Positions 18,899 through 27,519 of a stretch of 64,000 bases of DNA are shown here, piece after piece. Origin of the DNA: Candidatus Salinicoccus stercoripullorum. Lineage in GTDB: Bacteria > Bacillota > Bacilli > Staphylococcales > Salinicoccaceae. A program made the translations under genes and the position numbers. Every line of letters begins with the position of its first letter. Positions within the stretch are counted from its first letter, which is position 1. Below the pieces are notes generated by a model that was not told where the DNA came from, did no database searches, and worked only from the letters and a program-made list of their open reading frames with translations. The stretch covers positions 1 to 64,000 of the forward strand of contig DXHR01000011.1 of the NCBI GenBank assembly GCA_019113295.1. Direction: 5' to 3'.

Positions 18899-18970
18899 AT
18901 GGAAATTATCATGGCGATCGGCCTCATACTATTATCATTTTACATGGTTTCTATGTGCATATACGAGTAA
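18899..18970 (+). CDS. Putative 23-residue single-helix membrane peptide
   Basis: I do not recognise this gene. A 23-codon frame on the plus strand starts at an ATG with GGAGAG 8 nt upstream and ends in TAA. The product is a single hydrophobic helix (MAIGLILLSFYMV core) with Glu2 and a final Glu. A TACAAT at 18870-18875 could be its -10 box. A strong terminator follows 15 nt after the stop. It is divergent from thyA and is the only plus-strand coding signal in the first 29 kb. SD, terminator and a clean TM helix together suggest a real small protein, but coding of such length by chance cannot be excluded. Confidence 0.5.
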   Translation: MEIIMAIGLILLSFYMVSMCIYE

Positions 18971-18985
18971 TCCGTCTACCGGATG

Positions 18986-19018
18986 AAAAACAGGAAAGGC
19001 TGAGCCTTTCCTGTTTTT
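18986..19018. terminator. Strong bidirectional terminator between the small ORF and brxA
   Basis: A perfect 15-bp stem (AAAAACAGGAAAGGC and its complement) with a TGA loop has T-runs on both strands. It ends brxA on the minus strand and the small membrane-peptide gene on the plus strand. Confidence 0.9.
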
Positions 19019-19023
19019 TTATT

Positions 19024-19461
19024 TTATGAACAGTTCTGGTCGAAGCTTTCTTTGATATCCATCATGATATCTTCGATCTCCCTGCCCTCAATATGTTCAC
19101 GGGGGATGAAGTGCATCAGGTTCTTACCTTTGAATAATGCCATGGAAGGGCTGGATGGCACCTGACCTATATATTCACGCATCTTTTCTGTCGCCTCTTT
19201 GTCCTGACCGGCAAAAACAGTCGCTTTTTTTGACGGTTTGATCGGGTTCTGGTCGGCAACTGTGACGGCAGCCGGTCTCGCAAGCCCTGCTGCACAGCCG
19301 CATACACTATTGACCACGACGAATGCAGTTTCATCATCACCGATGTTTTCCATGAACCTGTCTACGGACTCCCCGGTCGTCAAATCTTGGAATTCCTGAT
19401 TTGTCAGTTCATCACGCATTGGCTGGGCAATCTCCTTCATATATGCTTCATAAGGATTCAT
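19024..19461 (-). CDS. brxA: Bacilliredoxin BrxA (YphP/DUF1094 family)
   Basis: This thiol-disulfide protein removes bacillithiol from S-bacillithiolated proteins. The CGC motif (Cys54-Gly-Cys56 in NSVCGCAAG) marks the bacilliredoxin family, and the start [13 protein letters not shown] is the usual one. I chose the ATG at 19461 because GGGAG lies 11 nt upstream; a TTG at 19470 would overlap the cvfC stop and sits 2 nt from the SD. The length is 145 residues. The pathway partners bshA and ypdA are also in this window. It is the last gene of the zinc-finger/cvfC/brxA operon. Confidence 0.93.
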   Translation of the reverse strand: MNPYEAYMKEIAQPMRDELTNQEFQDLTTGESVDRFMENIGDDETAFVVVNSVCGCAAGLARPAAVTVADQNPIKPSKKATVFAGQDKEATEKMREYIGQVPSSPSMALFKGKNLMHFIPREHIEGREIEDIMMDIKESFDQNCS

Positions 19462-19466
19462 ATATT

Positions 19467-20261
19467 TCAACGCTCCCTTTCCTGAATTTGTTTCCAGACG
19501 CTTCCAAGCGCATCTTCACCCTGTTCTATTCTGGCGATTGCCATTTCAATCTGCAGTCTTACATCATATTGGCTGTCATTCTGATGTGCTTTCAGATGCG
19601 GCAGGCTTTCTTCCGTACCCGTTTCATATATGAACATTGCTGCGCGCCAGCGTACAATCGGACTTTTATCCCCGAGAGCCGGATAAATGTCATCCAGTCC
19701 CTCAGAAAACCCAAGGTCACTGTAGGCATCCCCGGCAGTACGTCTGACCGGTACGGATTTGTCATTCAGGCCGGTCTTCAGATATGGCAGGGTTTCTTTC
19801 TCTTCAATCATGGCAAGCAGGCTGACGGCTTCCCGTCGCACCTGCATCTTTTCATCTTCGAGTGCAAGTGCGAGCACTTCGTAGTCTGCCCTGGTCGGTG
19901 TTTCCATATGATCAAGGAGCCACAGGCGCTCTTTCCAGTCCTCTTTGGATTTGAAGTCCTCTGCCGTGATTTTGAAATACCGCTTAGGTTCCGGTGTCTT
20001 CCTGGTTTTTGCCTCGTCCACCAGGCGTGCGAGCTGCGTTTCATTATAGAGGGCTTCAATTTCTTCGGAGACCTCTGTAAAAATCTCTTCCGTGGCACCG
20101 TAGCGGATGCCGAAATCTTCCCATTTGCGCAGAAGGATGATATTATCCTCCGGAAGTGTCGCTTCAGCCACTGCTTCAGTGAAACGCTCCGGCAGTTGTC
20201 TCCGGTGTTCCTCACCATCATTCAGCTTGATCTGATATGGAATGTTCTTGAAGGTGAGCAC
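19467..20261 (-). CDS. cvfC: CvfC, C-terminal HEAT-repeat part (frame-shifted from the N-terminal part)
   Basis: This is the C-terminal 264 residues of conserved virulence factor C: several PBS-lyase/HEAT-like helical repeats (for example [15 protein letters not shown]) and the end DALGSVWKQ. In S. aureus, CvfC is a single protein of about 374 residues with an Nfu-like N-terminal domain (from memory). Here the two halves are in different frames. A single extra A in the A9 tract at 20301-20309 would join them without loss, giving about 369 residues. A GTG at 20261 with GGGGAGG about 11 nt upstream could allow separate translation of this part. Its true 5' limit is therefore uncertain. Confidence 0.75.
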   Translation of the reverse strand: MLTFKNIPYQIKLNDGEEHRRQLPERFTEAVAEATLPEDNIILLRKWEDFGIRYGATEEIFTEVSEEIEALYNETQLARLVDEAKTRKTPEPKRYFKITAEDFKSKEDWKERLWLLDHMETPTRADYEVLALALEDEKMQVRREAVSLLAMIEEKETLPYLKTGLNDKSVPVRRTAGDAYSDLGFSEGLDDIYPALGDKSPIVRWRAAMFIYETGTEESLPHLKAHQNDSQYDVRLQIEMAIARIEQGEDALGSVWKQIQERER

Positions 20262-20290
20262 TTGTGTTATGACCTCCCCGTATGAGGTGT

Positions 20291-20575
20291 CTAATTCAAG
20301 TTTTTTTTTACATCTTCCGTTCCGCCGGAAAATGTTTCTTCGATCTGTGGAATGAGTGTTTCCCAGTCCACTTTCGGAGATTTGTCGACCGAGATGAAAT
20401 CGAGGGCGTGAAACACACTTTTTACATCTTCGAGTTCAAGGATGCGGTTGATGAAATCCGGTGCATCATCTGAAACCTCCCTGTAAGTGGATGATTTCAT
20501 CTCTGTCTTCTCTTCACTTACAGTGATCTTCATAGTATTCGGACTTGGTGTCGGTTCAATTCTTACAATTTCCAT
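20291..20575 (-). CDS. cvfC: CvfC, N-terminal Nfu-N-like domain
   Basis: This 94-residue product has the Nfu N-terminal fold signature EPTPSPNTMK and then VKSVFHALDFISVDKSP. That domain in other proteins accompanies iron-sulfur scaffold modules, but the Fe-S CxxC domain is missing here as in other CvfC proteins. AGGAGG lies 7 nt before the ATG at 20575. An earlier in-frame ATG at 20605 lies inside the upstream zinc-finger gene. The frame ends just after nine adenines, and a -1 shift there continues into the HEAT part in exact register with the staphylococcal sequence I recall. Confidence 0.8.
   Translation of the reverse strand: MEIVRIEPTPSPNTMKITVSEEKTEMKSSTYREVSDDAPDFINRILELEDVKSVFHALDFISVDKSPKVDWETLIPQIEETFSGGTEDVKKNLN
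20301..20309 (-). other. A9 slippery tract / frameshift site in cvfC
   Basis: Nine consecutive A on the coding strand are read as GTA AAA AAA AAC. A -1 ribosomal shift, RNA polymerase slippage adding one A, or a single-base sequencing or replication error would each restore one continuous cvfC frame. The nucleotides between the halves (20262-20290) stay open in the shifted frame. Confidence 0.7.
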
Positions 20576-20585
20576 TATGATCCTC

Positions 20586-20759
20586 CTATTGCAGATTGTT
20601 GCCATGTGCCCGTATCTGTTTACCTACGGAGCATTCATGTATACAGAAATTATGTGCAGTCGTTTTGCTGCCCTGCTGCCTGTTGAGCATCTTCAGGATA
20701 CAGTCACGACAATATTTCTCTTCAAGGTTATTGATCTTATCCAAAACTTCGGTATTCAC
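20586..20759 (-). CDS. Small zinc-finger protein (zf-C2HCIx2C type)
   Basis: This 57-residue protein has Cys17 and Cys20 (YCRDC), then His36-x2-Cys39-Ile-x2-Cys43 (HNFCIHEC), which is the exact C2HC-I-x2-C pattern of this small zinc-finger family in Firmicutes. The start is a GTG with AGGAGG 7 nt upstream. The stop codon overlaps the SD of cvfC (TAGGAGG), so the two genes are coupled. It is the first gene of the operon with cvfC and brxA, and staphylococci have a similar gene at this place. A role in metal- or thiol-related regulation is only a guess. Confidence 0.82.
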   Translation of the reverse strand: MNTEVLDKINNLEEKYCRDCILKMLNRQQGSKTTAHNFCIHECSVGKQIRAHGNNLQ

Positions 20760-20803
20760 ATTTCAACCTCCTGAACCAATTATACATAATCGGCATCGAT
20801 AAC

Positions 20804-20832
20804 AAAAGGATGACCGGCCTGATCACCCTTTT
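20804..20832 (-). terminator. Terminator of the RNase H-like gene operon
   Basis: The 12-bp stem with G-U pairs (AAAAGGGTGATC/GGTCATCCTTTT) has a 5-nt loop, and the T-run on the minus strand ends in TTGTTATCG. The stop codon of the RNase H-like gene lies within the stem. Confidence 0.6.
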
Positions 20833-21218
20833 TTATGCCTGTATAAGGTTTGCCTGGCAAGTTCATCCGCCCGGCGGTTTTCACGCCGTGGTGTCCAGCT
20901 CACCAGGAACAGGTCAAATTGATCAAGTTCCGCTTCAATTTTCCTGTAGTATTCCCTGAATACAGGATTTTTGACAAAGCCCCTGTCAAAACTGTCGGAG
21001 ATCACTTTGGAATCTGTGTGTATGATAAGAGAAATGAAATCGTGTTCCGCTGCCTTTTTGACAGCGAAAAGGAGCACAGCCCATTCCGCTTCATGGTTAT
21101 CCATCTCCCCAAGGAACACTGTGTATTCAAGGCTCGTCCCTTCCTCTTTGAAGACTGCAGCTCCCGCCGCCATTTGGGGATGGGGTGACGCCGCGGCATC
21201 AATATACACTATCGTCAT
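20823..21218 (-). CDS. RNase HI-like protein
   Basis: This 131-residue protein has the RNase H fold. Candidate catalytic residues are Asp7 (YIDAAASP), Glu43 (NHEAEW), Asp69 (IHTDSK) and Asp118 (RRADELA), so the DEDD set looks complete. It may cut RNA in RNA-DNA hybrids, but the short staphylococcal homologues are not well characterised. The ATG overlaps the flap-exonuclease stop by 4 nt (ATGA). Neighbouring exonuclease and RNase H activities fit primer or R-loop removal (inference). Confidence 0.8.
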   Translation of the reverse strand: MTIVYIDAAASPHPQMAAGAAVFKEEGTSLEYTVFLGEMDNHEAEWAVLLFAVKKAAEHDFISLIIHTDSKVISDSFDRGFVKNPVFREYYRKIEAELDQFDLFLVSWTPRRENRRADELARQTLYRHKKG

Positions 21219-22090
21219 AAATCCAGTGTGTCCACATACTTGCTGCTGATGGTCAGATTGTGGCTTTCCAGGGCGGATTTGATATGGGACGGATTTATAG
21301 AAAGGGGTGATTTTGTCTCAACGAGGTTGATGTCAACCGGGACATCCGTAATGATTCTCGCAAGCCTGAGCGACATATCGAGGGATACTCTGTCTGCTTC
21401 GATCTTCGATCTGACAGAAGGCGTCAGGCTGTCCAGTTTCAGGAGCAGCTGCTCTATGCTGCCATGTTCCCTGATCAGTTTGAGTGCCGTCTTCTCGCCG
21501 ATGCCTTTGACTCCGAAATAACCATCCCCGGGATCACCCATGAGCGCCTTCACATCTATGAATTGTTCGGGATGTATACCGTACTGAGTTTCGAACAGAT
21601 CTTTCGTATACATATTGTACTCTGTAAAGCCTTTCTTCGTCAGCCAGATGTCATTTGTACCATCAAGCAGCTGCAGCAGGTCACGATCGCCGCTGACGAT
21701 GATGAGATCATCATATTCCTTTGAAAGGGTGCCGATGATATCGTCCGCTTCATAACCTTTGATTCCAGTCTGGCAGAATCCGATGTCATCAATTACTTCT
21801 TTTACATAGTCAAACTGGGGTATCAGCTCCTCGGGCGGCGCAGTCCGGTTCTTCTTATAATCTTTGAACCATTCATTGCGTATTGTCTCGGACCCCATAT
21901 CCCATGTGATGACCATCCTTGCGGGTTTCAGTATTTCCACAAGCTTGAGTGTATGTCTGATCATGCCTTGGATACCGTTCGTCGGAACCCCCGCTTCGTT
22001 GATCATGAACTGGTTGCGGAAACTGGTCGCAAAGAAATGCCTGAACAGCAGAGCCATTCCGTCTATGACCAGCGTTCTGTCATTATCCAT
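21215..22090 (-). CDS. ypcP: 5'-3' exonuclease, PolA-N/FEN family (YpcP-like)
   Basis: This stand-alone homologue of the 5' nuclease domain of DNA polymerase I probably removes RNA primers and flaps. Conserved residues include LVIDGMALLFRHFF at the start, YEADDIIGTLS, VSGDRDLLQLLD, KALMGDPGDGYFGVKGIGEKTA (metal-binding Asps and the helix-hairpin-helix). I prefer the ATG at 22090, which overlaps the sulfurtransferase stop by 8 nt; an ATG at 22111 adds seven residues without family similarity. The length is about 291 residues. Confidence 0.9.
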   Translation of the reverse strand: MDNDRTLVIDGMALLFRHFFATSFRNQFMINEAGVPTNGIQGMIRHTLKLVEILKPARMVITWDMGSETIRNEWFKDYKKNRTAPPEELIPQFDYVKEVIDDIGFCQTGIKGYEADDIIGTLSKEYDDLIIVSGDRDLLQLLDGTNDIWLTKKGFTEYNMYTKDLFETQYGIHPEQFIDVKALMGDPGDGYFGVKGIGEKTALKLIREHGSIEQLLLKLDSLTPSVRSKIEADRVSLDMSLRLARIITDVPVDINLVETKSPLSINPSHIKSALESHNLTISSKYVDTLDL

Positions 22091-22937
22091 GTGTTCTGCC
22101 CATCCTTTCATTCAGCCGGGTATCTCCCGTCCTGACCGGATTGTCGCTGTCCGTGATCCATTCGGAGAAGCTGCCGCCATAAAGTTTTACCGGCAGGCCC
22201 ATCTTATCCAGAAGTACAAACATAGGTGTTGCACTCATACCCGACCCGCAATATACGATGATTTCATTGTATTTTGCAAGCTCTGTCCTCAGGTAGCCAA
22301 GGGCACCAAAATCAATGATACCATCCTTATAGATCGAAGAGACCGGTATATTGACTGCAGACGGAATATGGCCCTTTTTGCTGTCGATGGGTTCCTCGAG
22401 ACCGAGATACCTCTTCCGTGCCCTGACATCAATCAGCAGTACATCATGTCTGCCAGTGGCATCCTGTACATCTTCCATGGAGCGGAATATGTCTGCAGAC
22501 GGCATGCGGGTGCCCGCCTGTATGCTTATATCGTCAAGTGACGGTGCCGCGTTTCCTCTGCCTGCCACCAGGTCCCTGAGAGTCGAAACGGAATCATTCC
22601 ACAAGAAGGGGCTGTGTCCGTAGAGTCTGAACAGGTAATATAGACGTGTATGGAAAAAGCTGTTTTCGTCTGCGAAAAGGAGGACTTCGTTCCCACCGTC
22701 CCTGAGCGCATCATAAAGTGTATCGACCACTCCTGATTTTGGAATCGGATGTCTTCCGCCGTTTATCCCCTCTTCACTGAACATCCACGGGGTCTGCCTG
22801 ATATGGACGGAATTTTCAACGTGTGACTTCTCTATCCTATCCATGGACGCGCTGTGGTCATCCATGACATTCCTGCAGTCGGCAAGCGTGAATTTGAGTG
22901 TACTCAGTGTGCCTGATGTTTTTGCATCAATAATCAT
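22083..22937 (-). CDS. Sulfurtransferase with two rhodanese domains
   Basis: This 284-residue protein is of the thiosulfate/3-mercaptopyruvate sulfurtransferase type. The N-terminal rhodanese domain is inactive. The C-terminal domain carries the active Cys near 231 in YCGSGMSAT, and the CGSG loop resembles mercaptopyruvate enzymes more than the thiosulfate type. The RVIDVRARKRY-like segment (LLIDVRARKRYLG) is also visible. The ATG overlaps the dynamin stop by 4 nt. In S. aureus a similar gene stands in the same operon (from memory). Confidence 0.85.
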   Translation of the reverse strand: MIIDAKTSGTLSTLKFTLADCRNVMDDHSASMDRIEKSHVENSVHIRQTPWMFSEEGINGGRHPIPKSGVVDTLYDALRDGGNEVLLFADENSFFHTRLYYLFRLYGHSPFLWNDSVSTLRDLVAGRGNAAPSLDDISIQAGTRMPSADIFRSMEDVQDATGRHDVLLIDVRARKRYLGLEEPIDSKKGHIPSAVNIPVSSIYKDGIIDFGALGYLRTELAKYNEIIVYCGSGMSATPMFVLLDKMGLPVKLYGGSFSEWITDSDNPVRTGDTRLNERMGRTHG

Positions 22938-25900
22938 AATGCTTCCACCTCCGTTGTCTGTCTGATTGCTTCAAGCAGCATTTTGTCCTCATCATGATCT
23001 TGCCTGCTGATTTCAGGCAGCGGTTCTGTAAGTGAGGCGAGTATACTCGCCTTATCGTCCTCGGAAGCTTCATCTTTAAGGGACATGTAGCGGCGGGACA
23101 TGCCTTCCACACTCTCCTTTACAGACTCATGGTCGATTGATTGTATCAGTGCTTTGGAAAGTTCCAGCAGTCCATCTCTGAAGGCTTTCGTATTATTGCG
23201 CGCCTGGTGTAATGATTTTCCGAAGGATTCAAGTATGTCCGCGTCTATTGCGGTTTCCAGCTGCTCCTCTTCCACAGAAGGGTTATCCAGCAACCCGGCG
23301 GTATTCGCTTCTTTGAGACGTTCGTTAAACTGCCGGACAGACTGTTCGTATTCTGCATCTGCTTTTCTGTATACAGCATTGAATGCAGTCGCCGCTTCTA
23401 TGCTCAGGAACTGGTTGATTTCACTTTTTAGCAACGCTTCATTTTTGGTCATGAACTTCCTGTCCGATATGTCATGCACTGTGATGAGACCTTTGAGGTG
23501 GTCATAGAGTTTCAGCTCGAGCTGTCTGTCCATGTGGGAGAGTATGATGTCGGTTTCCTGGTCCAATAAAGGAACGATATCCATTGCTGAATGCTTTTTG
23601 ATTTCTTCTGTGAGCATTTCCCGTGTGCGTTCTATTTTTGCAAACTCTTCCTGCTGGTTGGCATATCTCCTGATATTGCTTTCCAGTGCCGCTTCAAGCT
23701 GTGCTTTTGTTTCTTCGAGCGAAGCCTCCTGGATTTTTGCGGCATTATTTTCAGCCAGTTCCATTATGCCGGCTTTTGCAGTGTTGAAACCTTCGTCTCC
23801 GCCCTCGAGTGCCCTTTTGCTGGACAACGGGAATATCACGTTCCTTACTCCGAGGCGGCCGAGCGAAGCGGACATATAGTCCATCACTTTTTCCATGTCT
23901 TCTTCGGATTTCATGAGATCTACTGCGTTGATAACGAATATGATCGGGAAATCCCCGCCTTTGATGGATTGGATATACTTGAGGAAACTCTCATCCGAAC
24001 GGCTGAATACATGATTGTAGTAGGATACGTATATGATCAGGTCGCTGCCTGCAATGATGTTGTGTGTTTCTTTCGTGTGCCGCTGGTTGATGGAGTTTAT
24101 CCCCGGTGAGTCCACAATGCTGAATCTTTCAGTCAGTGCACACGGAACCGCGAGCAACGCCTTATGGATGAATATCGCATCGTGATCCGAACTGATCTTG
24201 TGGATCAGTTCATCGGATGTTATCGGCAGTGTCTGTCCGAGATACGGTTTGTAAGTCCCGTAATTATGATACACACCGTTTACAAACGGCATGTGGGCTT
24301 CAGTGACGGTATTGCGGTGGCGCTTCAGCCAGCCCATGTAGTCTTCTGCGGAACTGCCACTCTGATTCGTAATCACTTTCAGCGTCCCGGCGAGGTCCTC
24401 TTCCCGTTTGTAGACGGCATAACTTTCCCCATTGCCATTTATCTCCGTAATCGCGGCAGTAGTCGGATTCGGGCTTGTCCTGAGCTTCGTCTCCCCCAGC
24501 AATGCATTGATGAACGTCGTCTTACCCGCACTGAAACCGCCGAATACGCTGATATTCACAAGTCCTTCATCGATGCGGTCGAGCTTGTCTGAGAACACAC
24601 GGCTGAATTTCTCATGCCTCGGGTGTCCCTCGAGCAGTGCACGCACCCGTCTGAACGATGTGATATCCACTGCTGTTGCCGCTTCCGTCTGATAACTGTC
24701 AGTACTTCCGGATTCTCCGGCACCGGCGTTTTGCAAATCATACTCAACAGGTTCCGCCAGATTCAATTTTTCCAGCTCGTCATCCATATGGATGTAGAAA
24801 TGTCTGTAGTTGGCAGTCTCCAGCGATTCTTGCAGTTTCAGAAGATTTTTGACCTGTTCGTAATCAGAATGTTCAACGGTGAGTTCTTTATTTCCGTGCG
24901 TATTCTCTACATTGCCGGCATCGAGTGTATCGAGATGGTTCACTGCCTGGTGTGAAACATCCTTCTCCACACTGCGTTTGAGCTTATCCAGATAATTGAG
25001 TATATAGGCGTTGCTCAGTGTAGTGATTTCCTCCTTGTGAAGGAGGCTGTTCCCCCATCTGTATCTGAACGGATTCCCTGTCAATCCGAGTTCGGCGAAC
25101 AGTCCGTTGACAGGCGCATCGATTTCCGTGTTTATGACAGGGGTGATATTTTCTTCTATGTCATGGAGAGCATTGTTGTACAGTGCCTCCTGTTTTCTCT
25201 TCCTGCCGAAAATTCCGCCGGCACGGATATCCCCCGAGACCACCTTGAGATAATCGGTGATTGCGCTTTTTACCGGATGCGGATACAGATAGCTGTTTTT
25301 CGCGATTCCCTTCGTGTGCTGTCTGACATAATCCGCCAGTGCCTCGGGGTCGTCGTGCAGACTGGCAAGTGCATCGTTTTTAATTTCGTTCTCGAGATAT
25401 ACTATATGGCTGTCCACCTCTTCGACGGTTTTCCCTTCTGCCGCGGGCTGTCTTTTGTAGATGTCACCGAGTTCCCCGCCGATATACTGCATCTGCCTGT
25501 CCTCGATGTTTGAAATAATGCGTTCGTGGTAGTCCGCCTTATATACTTCATGTTCCCTTTCGATGCCGGTGATCAGATTGGTCAGTTCCGTGATTTCATT
25601 ATAGGGTGAGTCGTAGATGGTTGTCGTGAATATTTCTTCAGGCTCTATCTTCCACTGTCCGAGCGTCGACCGTATCCTTGAGAGGAAAGTGTCCATGGTC
25701 AGTTCATTGTCATCATGTTTGTCGACCTGATTGATCACAAGCGCAAAAGGGATGCCGAGGGCTGCGATATCTTTGAGGAGCTTCAGGTTGTGTTCGCTCT
25801 CTACATGGTTATACTCCACCGTGAAGAATATATAGTCACTGTTCAGCAGGAAGCGGCTGGCACTTTCCTCATGACCGCGTGTACTGGAATCTACGCCGGG

Positions 25901-26311
25901 CGTATCCTGAAACACCGTGCGGTCCCGGAAAACGGGATGCCTCACATCCATTTCTATTGATGTAATATCAAGGTCTTTTGTATTCAAGTCCCGGAGCGCC
26001 GCATAGTTTTCGAGCGGTATATATTTATACTGGTCGATGAATGCTTTTATTTCCCCGGATTCACCAATCTGAACGGAAACGGTGTTGCTTGTCGTCGGGA
26101 CAGGGGACGAGGGCAGGATGGTCTGGTCGAGCAGATGGTTGATCAGGCTCGACTTGCCTGCAGAGTAATGACCGATGAAAGAGAACACAAGCTGGTCTTT
26201 GTATGCTTTCATGATTGCATGATCAATCTGCGAAACGAGTACGTCATTATCTGATTTGAGTATCTCTTTTTTCAGTTTGTAAAGTATCTCCAGTGTCGAT
26301 GAATGCTCCAC
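22934..26311 (-). CDS. Double dynamin-family GTPase (DynA/YpbR type)
   Basis: This 1125-residue tandem dynamin has two complete GTPase modules. G1 motifs are GHYSAGKSS (residues 47-55) and GGFSAGKTT (about 592-600), and G3 motifs are DTPGVDSS and DSPGINS. Each GTPase is followed by long helical stalk regions. Family members such as B. subtilis DynA (about 1190 residues) tether and repair membranes under stress. The start is a GTG that follows the methyltransferase stop directly (TGAGTG) with a weak SD. The protein is the centre of a five-gene overlapping operon. Confidence 0.92.
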   Translation of the reverse strand: MEHSSTLEILYKLKKEILKSDNDVLVSQIDHAIMKAYKDQLVFSFIGHYSAGKSSLINHLLDQTILPSSPVPTTSNTVSVQIGESGEIKAFIDQYKYIPLENYAALRDLNTKDLDITSIEMDVRHPVFRDRTVFQDTPGVDSSTRGHEESASRFLLNSDYIFFTVEYNHVESEHNLKLLKDIAALGIPFALVINQVDKHDDNELTMDTFLSRIRSTLGQWKIEPEEIFTTTIYDSPYNEITELTNLITGIEREHEVYKADYHERIISNIEDRQMQYIGGELGDIYKRQPAAEGKTVEEVDSHIVYLENEIKNDALASLHDDPEALADYVRQHTKGIAKNSYLYPHPVKSAITDYLKVVSGDIRAGGIFGRKRKQEALYNNALHDIEENITPVINTEIDAPVNGLFAELGLTGNPFRYRWGNSLLHKEEITTLSNAYILNYLDKLKRSVEKDVSHQAVNHLDTLDAGNVENTHGNKELTVEHSDYEQVKNLLKLQESLETANYRHFYIHMDDELEKLNLAEPVEYDLQNAGAGESGSTDSYQTEAATAVDITSFRRVRALLEGHPRHEKFSRVFSDKLDRIDEGLVNISVFGGFSAGKTTFINALLGETKLRTSPNPTTAAITEINGNGESYAVYKREEDLAGTLKVITNQSGSSAEDYMGWLKRHRNTVTEAHMPFVNGVYHNYGTYKPYLGQTLPITSDELIHKISSDHDAIFIHKALLAVPCALTERFSIVDSPGINSINQRHTKETHNIIAGSDLIIYVSYYNHVFSRSDESFLKYIQSIKGGDFPIIFVINAVDLMKSEEDMEKVMDYMSASLGRLGVRNVIFPLSSKRALEGGDEGFNTAKAGIMELAENNAAKIQEASLEETKAQLEAALESNIRRYANQQEEFAKIERTREMLTEEIKKHSAMDIVPLLDQETDIILSHMDRQLELKLYDHLKGLITVHDISDRKFMTKNEALLKSEINQFLSIEAATAFNAVYRKADAEYEQSVRQFNERLKEANTAGLLDNPSVEEEQLETAIDADILESFGKSLHQARNNTKAFRDGLLELSKALIQSIDHESVKESVEGMSRRYMSLKDEASEDDKASILASLTEPLPEISRQDHDEDKMLLEAIRQTTEVEAL

Positions 26312-27442
26312 TCAGTCTTCAGCCCGCTTTCCCCAGTATTGGAAGAATGTCGTCTCGATATAACCGTTGAACAGCTTTCTGCGTTTTGTCGCCTTTTTGC
26401 CCACTATATGTTCGAACTCCTTGTTGGATGTCATCACATAGACGCTCAGAGTCGGATTGGACTTCATCAGTTTCCCGATCGTCCTGTACATGTCCTCGAC
26501 AGCCTTTGCCTCTCCGATGCGTTCACCGTAAGGCGGATTGGTCACCATCTGTACAGCCTTCTCCCTGATAGAGAGGTCATGGACATCCATGACTTCAAAG
26601 TGGATGTTGCCATCCAGGCCGACCTCCATTGCATTGTCCCGTGCAATCTGGATCATGTGTTCATCAATATCCGAGGCGTATATTTCGACTTCCTTGTCAT
26701 AGAGGGCGGCGTCCTCGAGTTCCATGCGCACCCTGTGCCATTTTTCCTGAGGAATGATATCCCATTTTTCCGCATCAAATGTCCTGTTTGAACCGGGGGC
26801 GATGTTGAGTGCAATCATCGCCGCCTCTATCACAATTGTGCCCGAACCTGCAAAGGGATCGATGAGCGGTTTGGTGCCGTCATAATTTGCAAGTTTCAGC
26901 ATGGATGCTGCCAGAGTCTCCTTGATCGGTGCCTCTCCCTGACCGGTGCGGTAGCCGCGGCGGTGCAGTGCGGGCCCGCTGGTGTCGATGGTAAGAAGGG
27001 CACGGTCTTTATGGATGGAAACATCAATCTTGTAGCGCGGGCCGCTCTCCGGAAGTCTGCCTTTGATGCTGAATTCATTTCTAAGATGCTCGACCACTGC
27101 CTTTTTAACAATCCGCTGCACATCCGGAACACTGTAGAGTGTCGATTTGTGGGAACGCCCAGTCACGGGGAATTCGGCCCCCGGGCCGAGAATGTCCGAC
27201 CAGGGCAGCGCTTTCGTCTGCTCGAACAGTTCGTCGAATGTTTTCGCCTCAAAATCTCCGATGATGATGCGGATCCTGTCGGCAGTACGCATCATCAGAT
27301 TGGTCCGGATGATTGCTTCACTGTCCCCTTCGAAGAATACTCTGCCGTTTTCGAGTGTAGTTTCATATCCGAGCGATTCAATTTCGCTGGCGACTACCCG
27401 CTCCAGTCCCATCGGTGTGTTTGCCAGTAATTTAAAAGTCAT
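26312..27442 (-). CDS. THUMP-domain SAM-dependent rRNA methyltransferase (RlmL/YpsC-like)
   Basis: This is a probable 23S rRNA guanine-N2 methyltransferase. It has an N-terminal ferredoxin-like and THUMP region (about 1-160), then a Rossmann methyltransferase with DPFAGSGTIVIEAA as the SAM loop and NPPYGERIGE (about residue 301) as the catalytic N/DPPY motif. The ATG at 27442 has GGGAGGG in good position; an ATG 12 codons upstream has none. The length is 376 residues. It is the first gene of the operon that ends with the RNase H-like gene. Confidence 0.9.
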   Translation of the reverse strand: MTFKLLANTPMGLERVVASEIESLGYETTLENGRVFFEGDSEAIIRTNLMMRTADRIRIIIGDFEAKTFDELFEQTKALPWSDILGPGAEFPVTGRSHKSTLYSVPDVQRIVKKAVVEHLRNEFSIKGRLPESGPRYKIDVSIHKDRALLTIDTSGPALHRRGYRTGQGEAPIKETLAASMLKLANYDGTKPLIDPFAGSGTIVIEAAMIALNIAPGSNRTFDAEKWDIIPQEKWHRVRMELEDAALYDKEVEIYASDIDEHMIQIARDNAMEVGLDGNIHFEVMDVHDLSIREKAVQMVTNPPYGERIGEAKAVEDMYRTIGKLMKSNPTLSVYVMTSNKEFEHIVGKKATKRRKLFNGYIETTFFQYWGKRAED

Positions 27443-27494
27443 TAAATTACCCTCCCTGTCTGGTTTATGTAATATCAAAATTTGTAAAATAAAA

Positions 27495-27517
27495 GCTCTC
27501 CATACGTGATGGAGAGC
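27495..27517 (-). terminator. Terminator of rnpB
   Basis: A 9-bp perfect stem GCTCTCCAT/ATGGAGAGC with a 5-nt loop is followed by TTTTATTTT on the minus strand. Confidence 0.9.
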
Positions 27518-27519
27518 GT

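Noticed and set aside
19401..20285. Plus-strand open frame of 294 codons opposite cvfC
   Set aside because: Cys/Phe-rich shadow of the HEAT-repeat gene, no SD, no recognisable domain.
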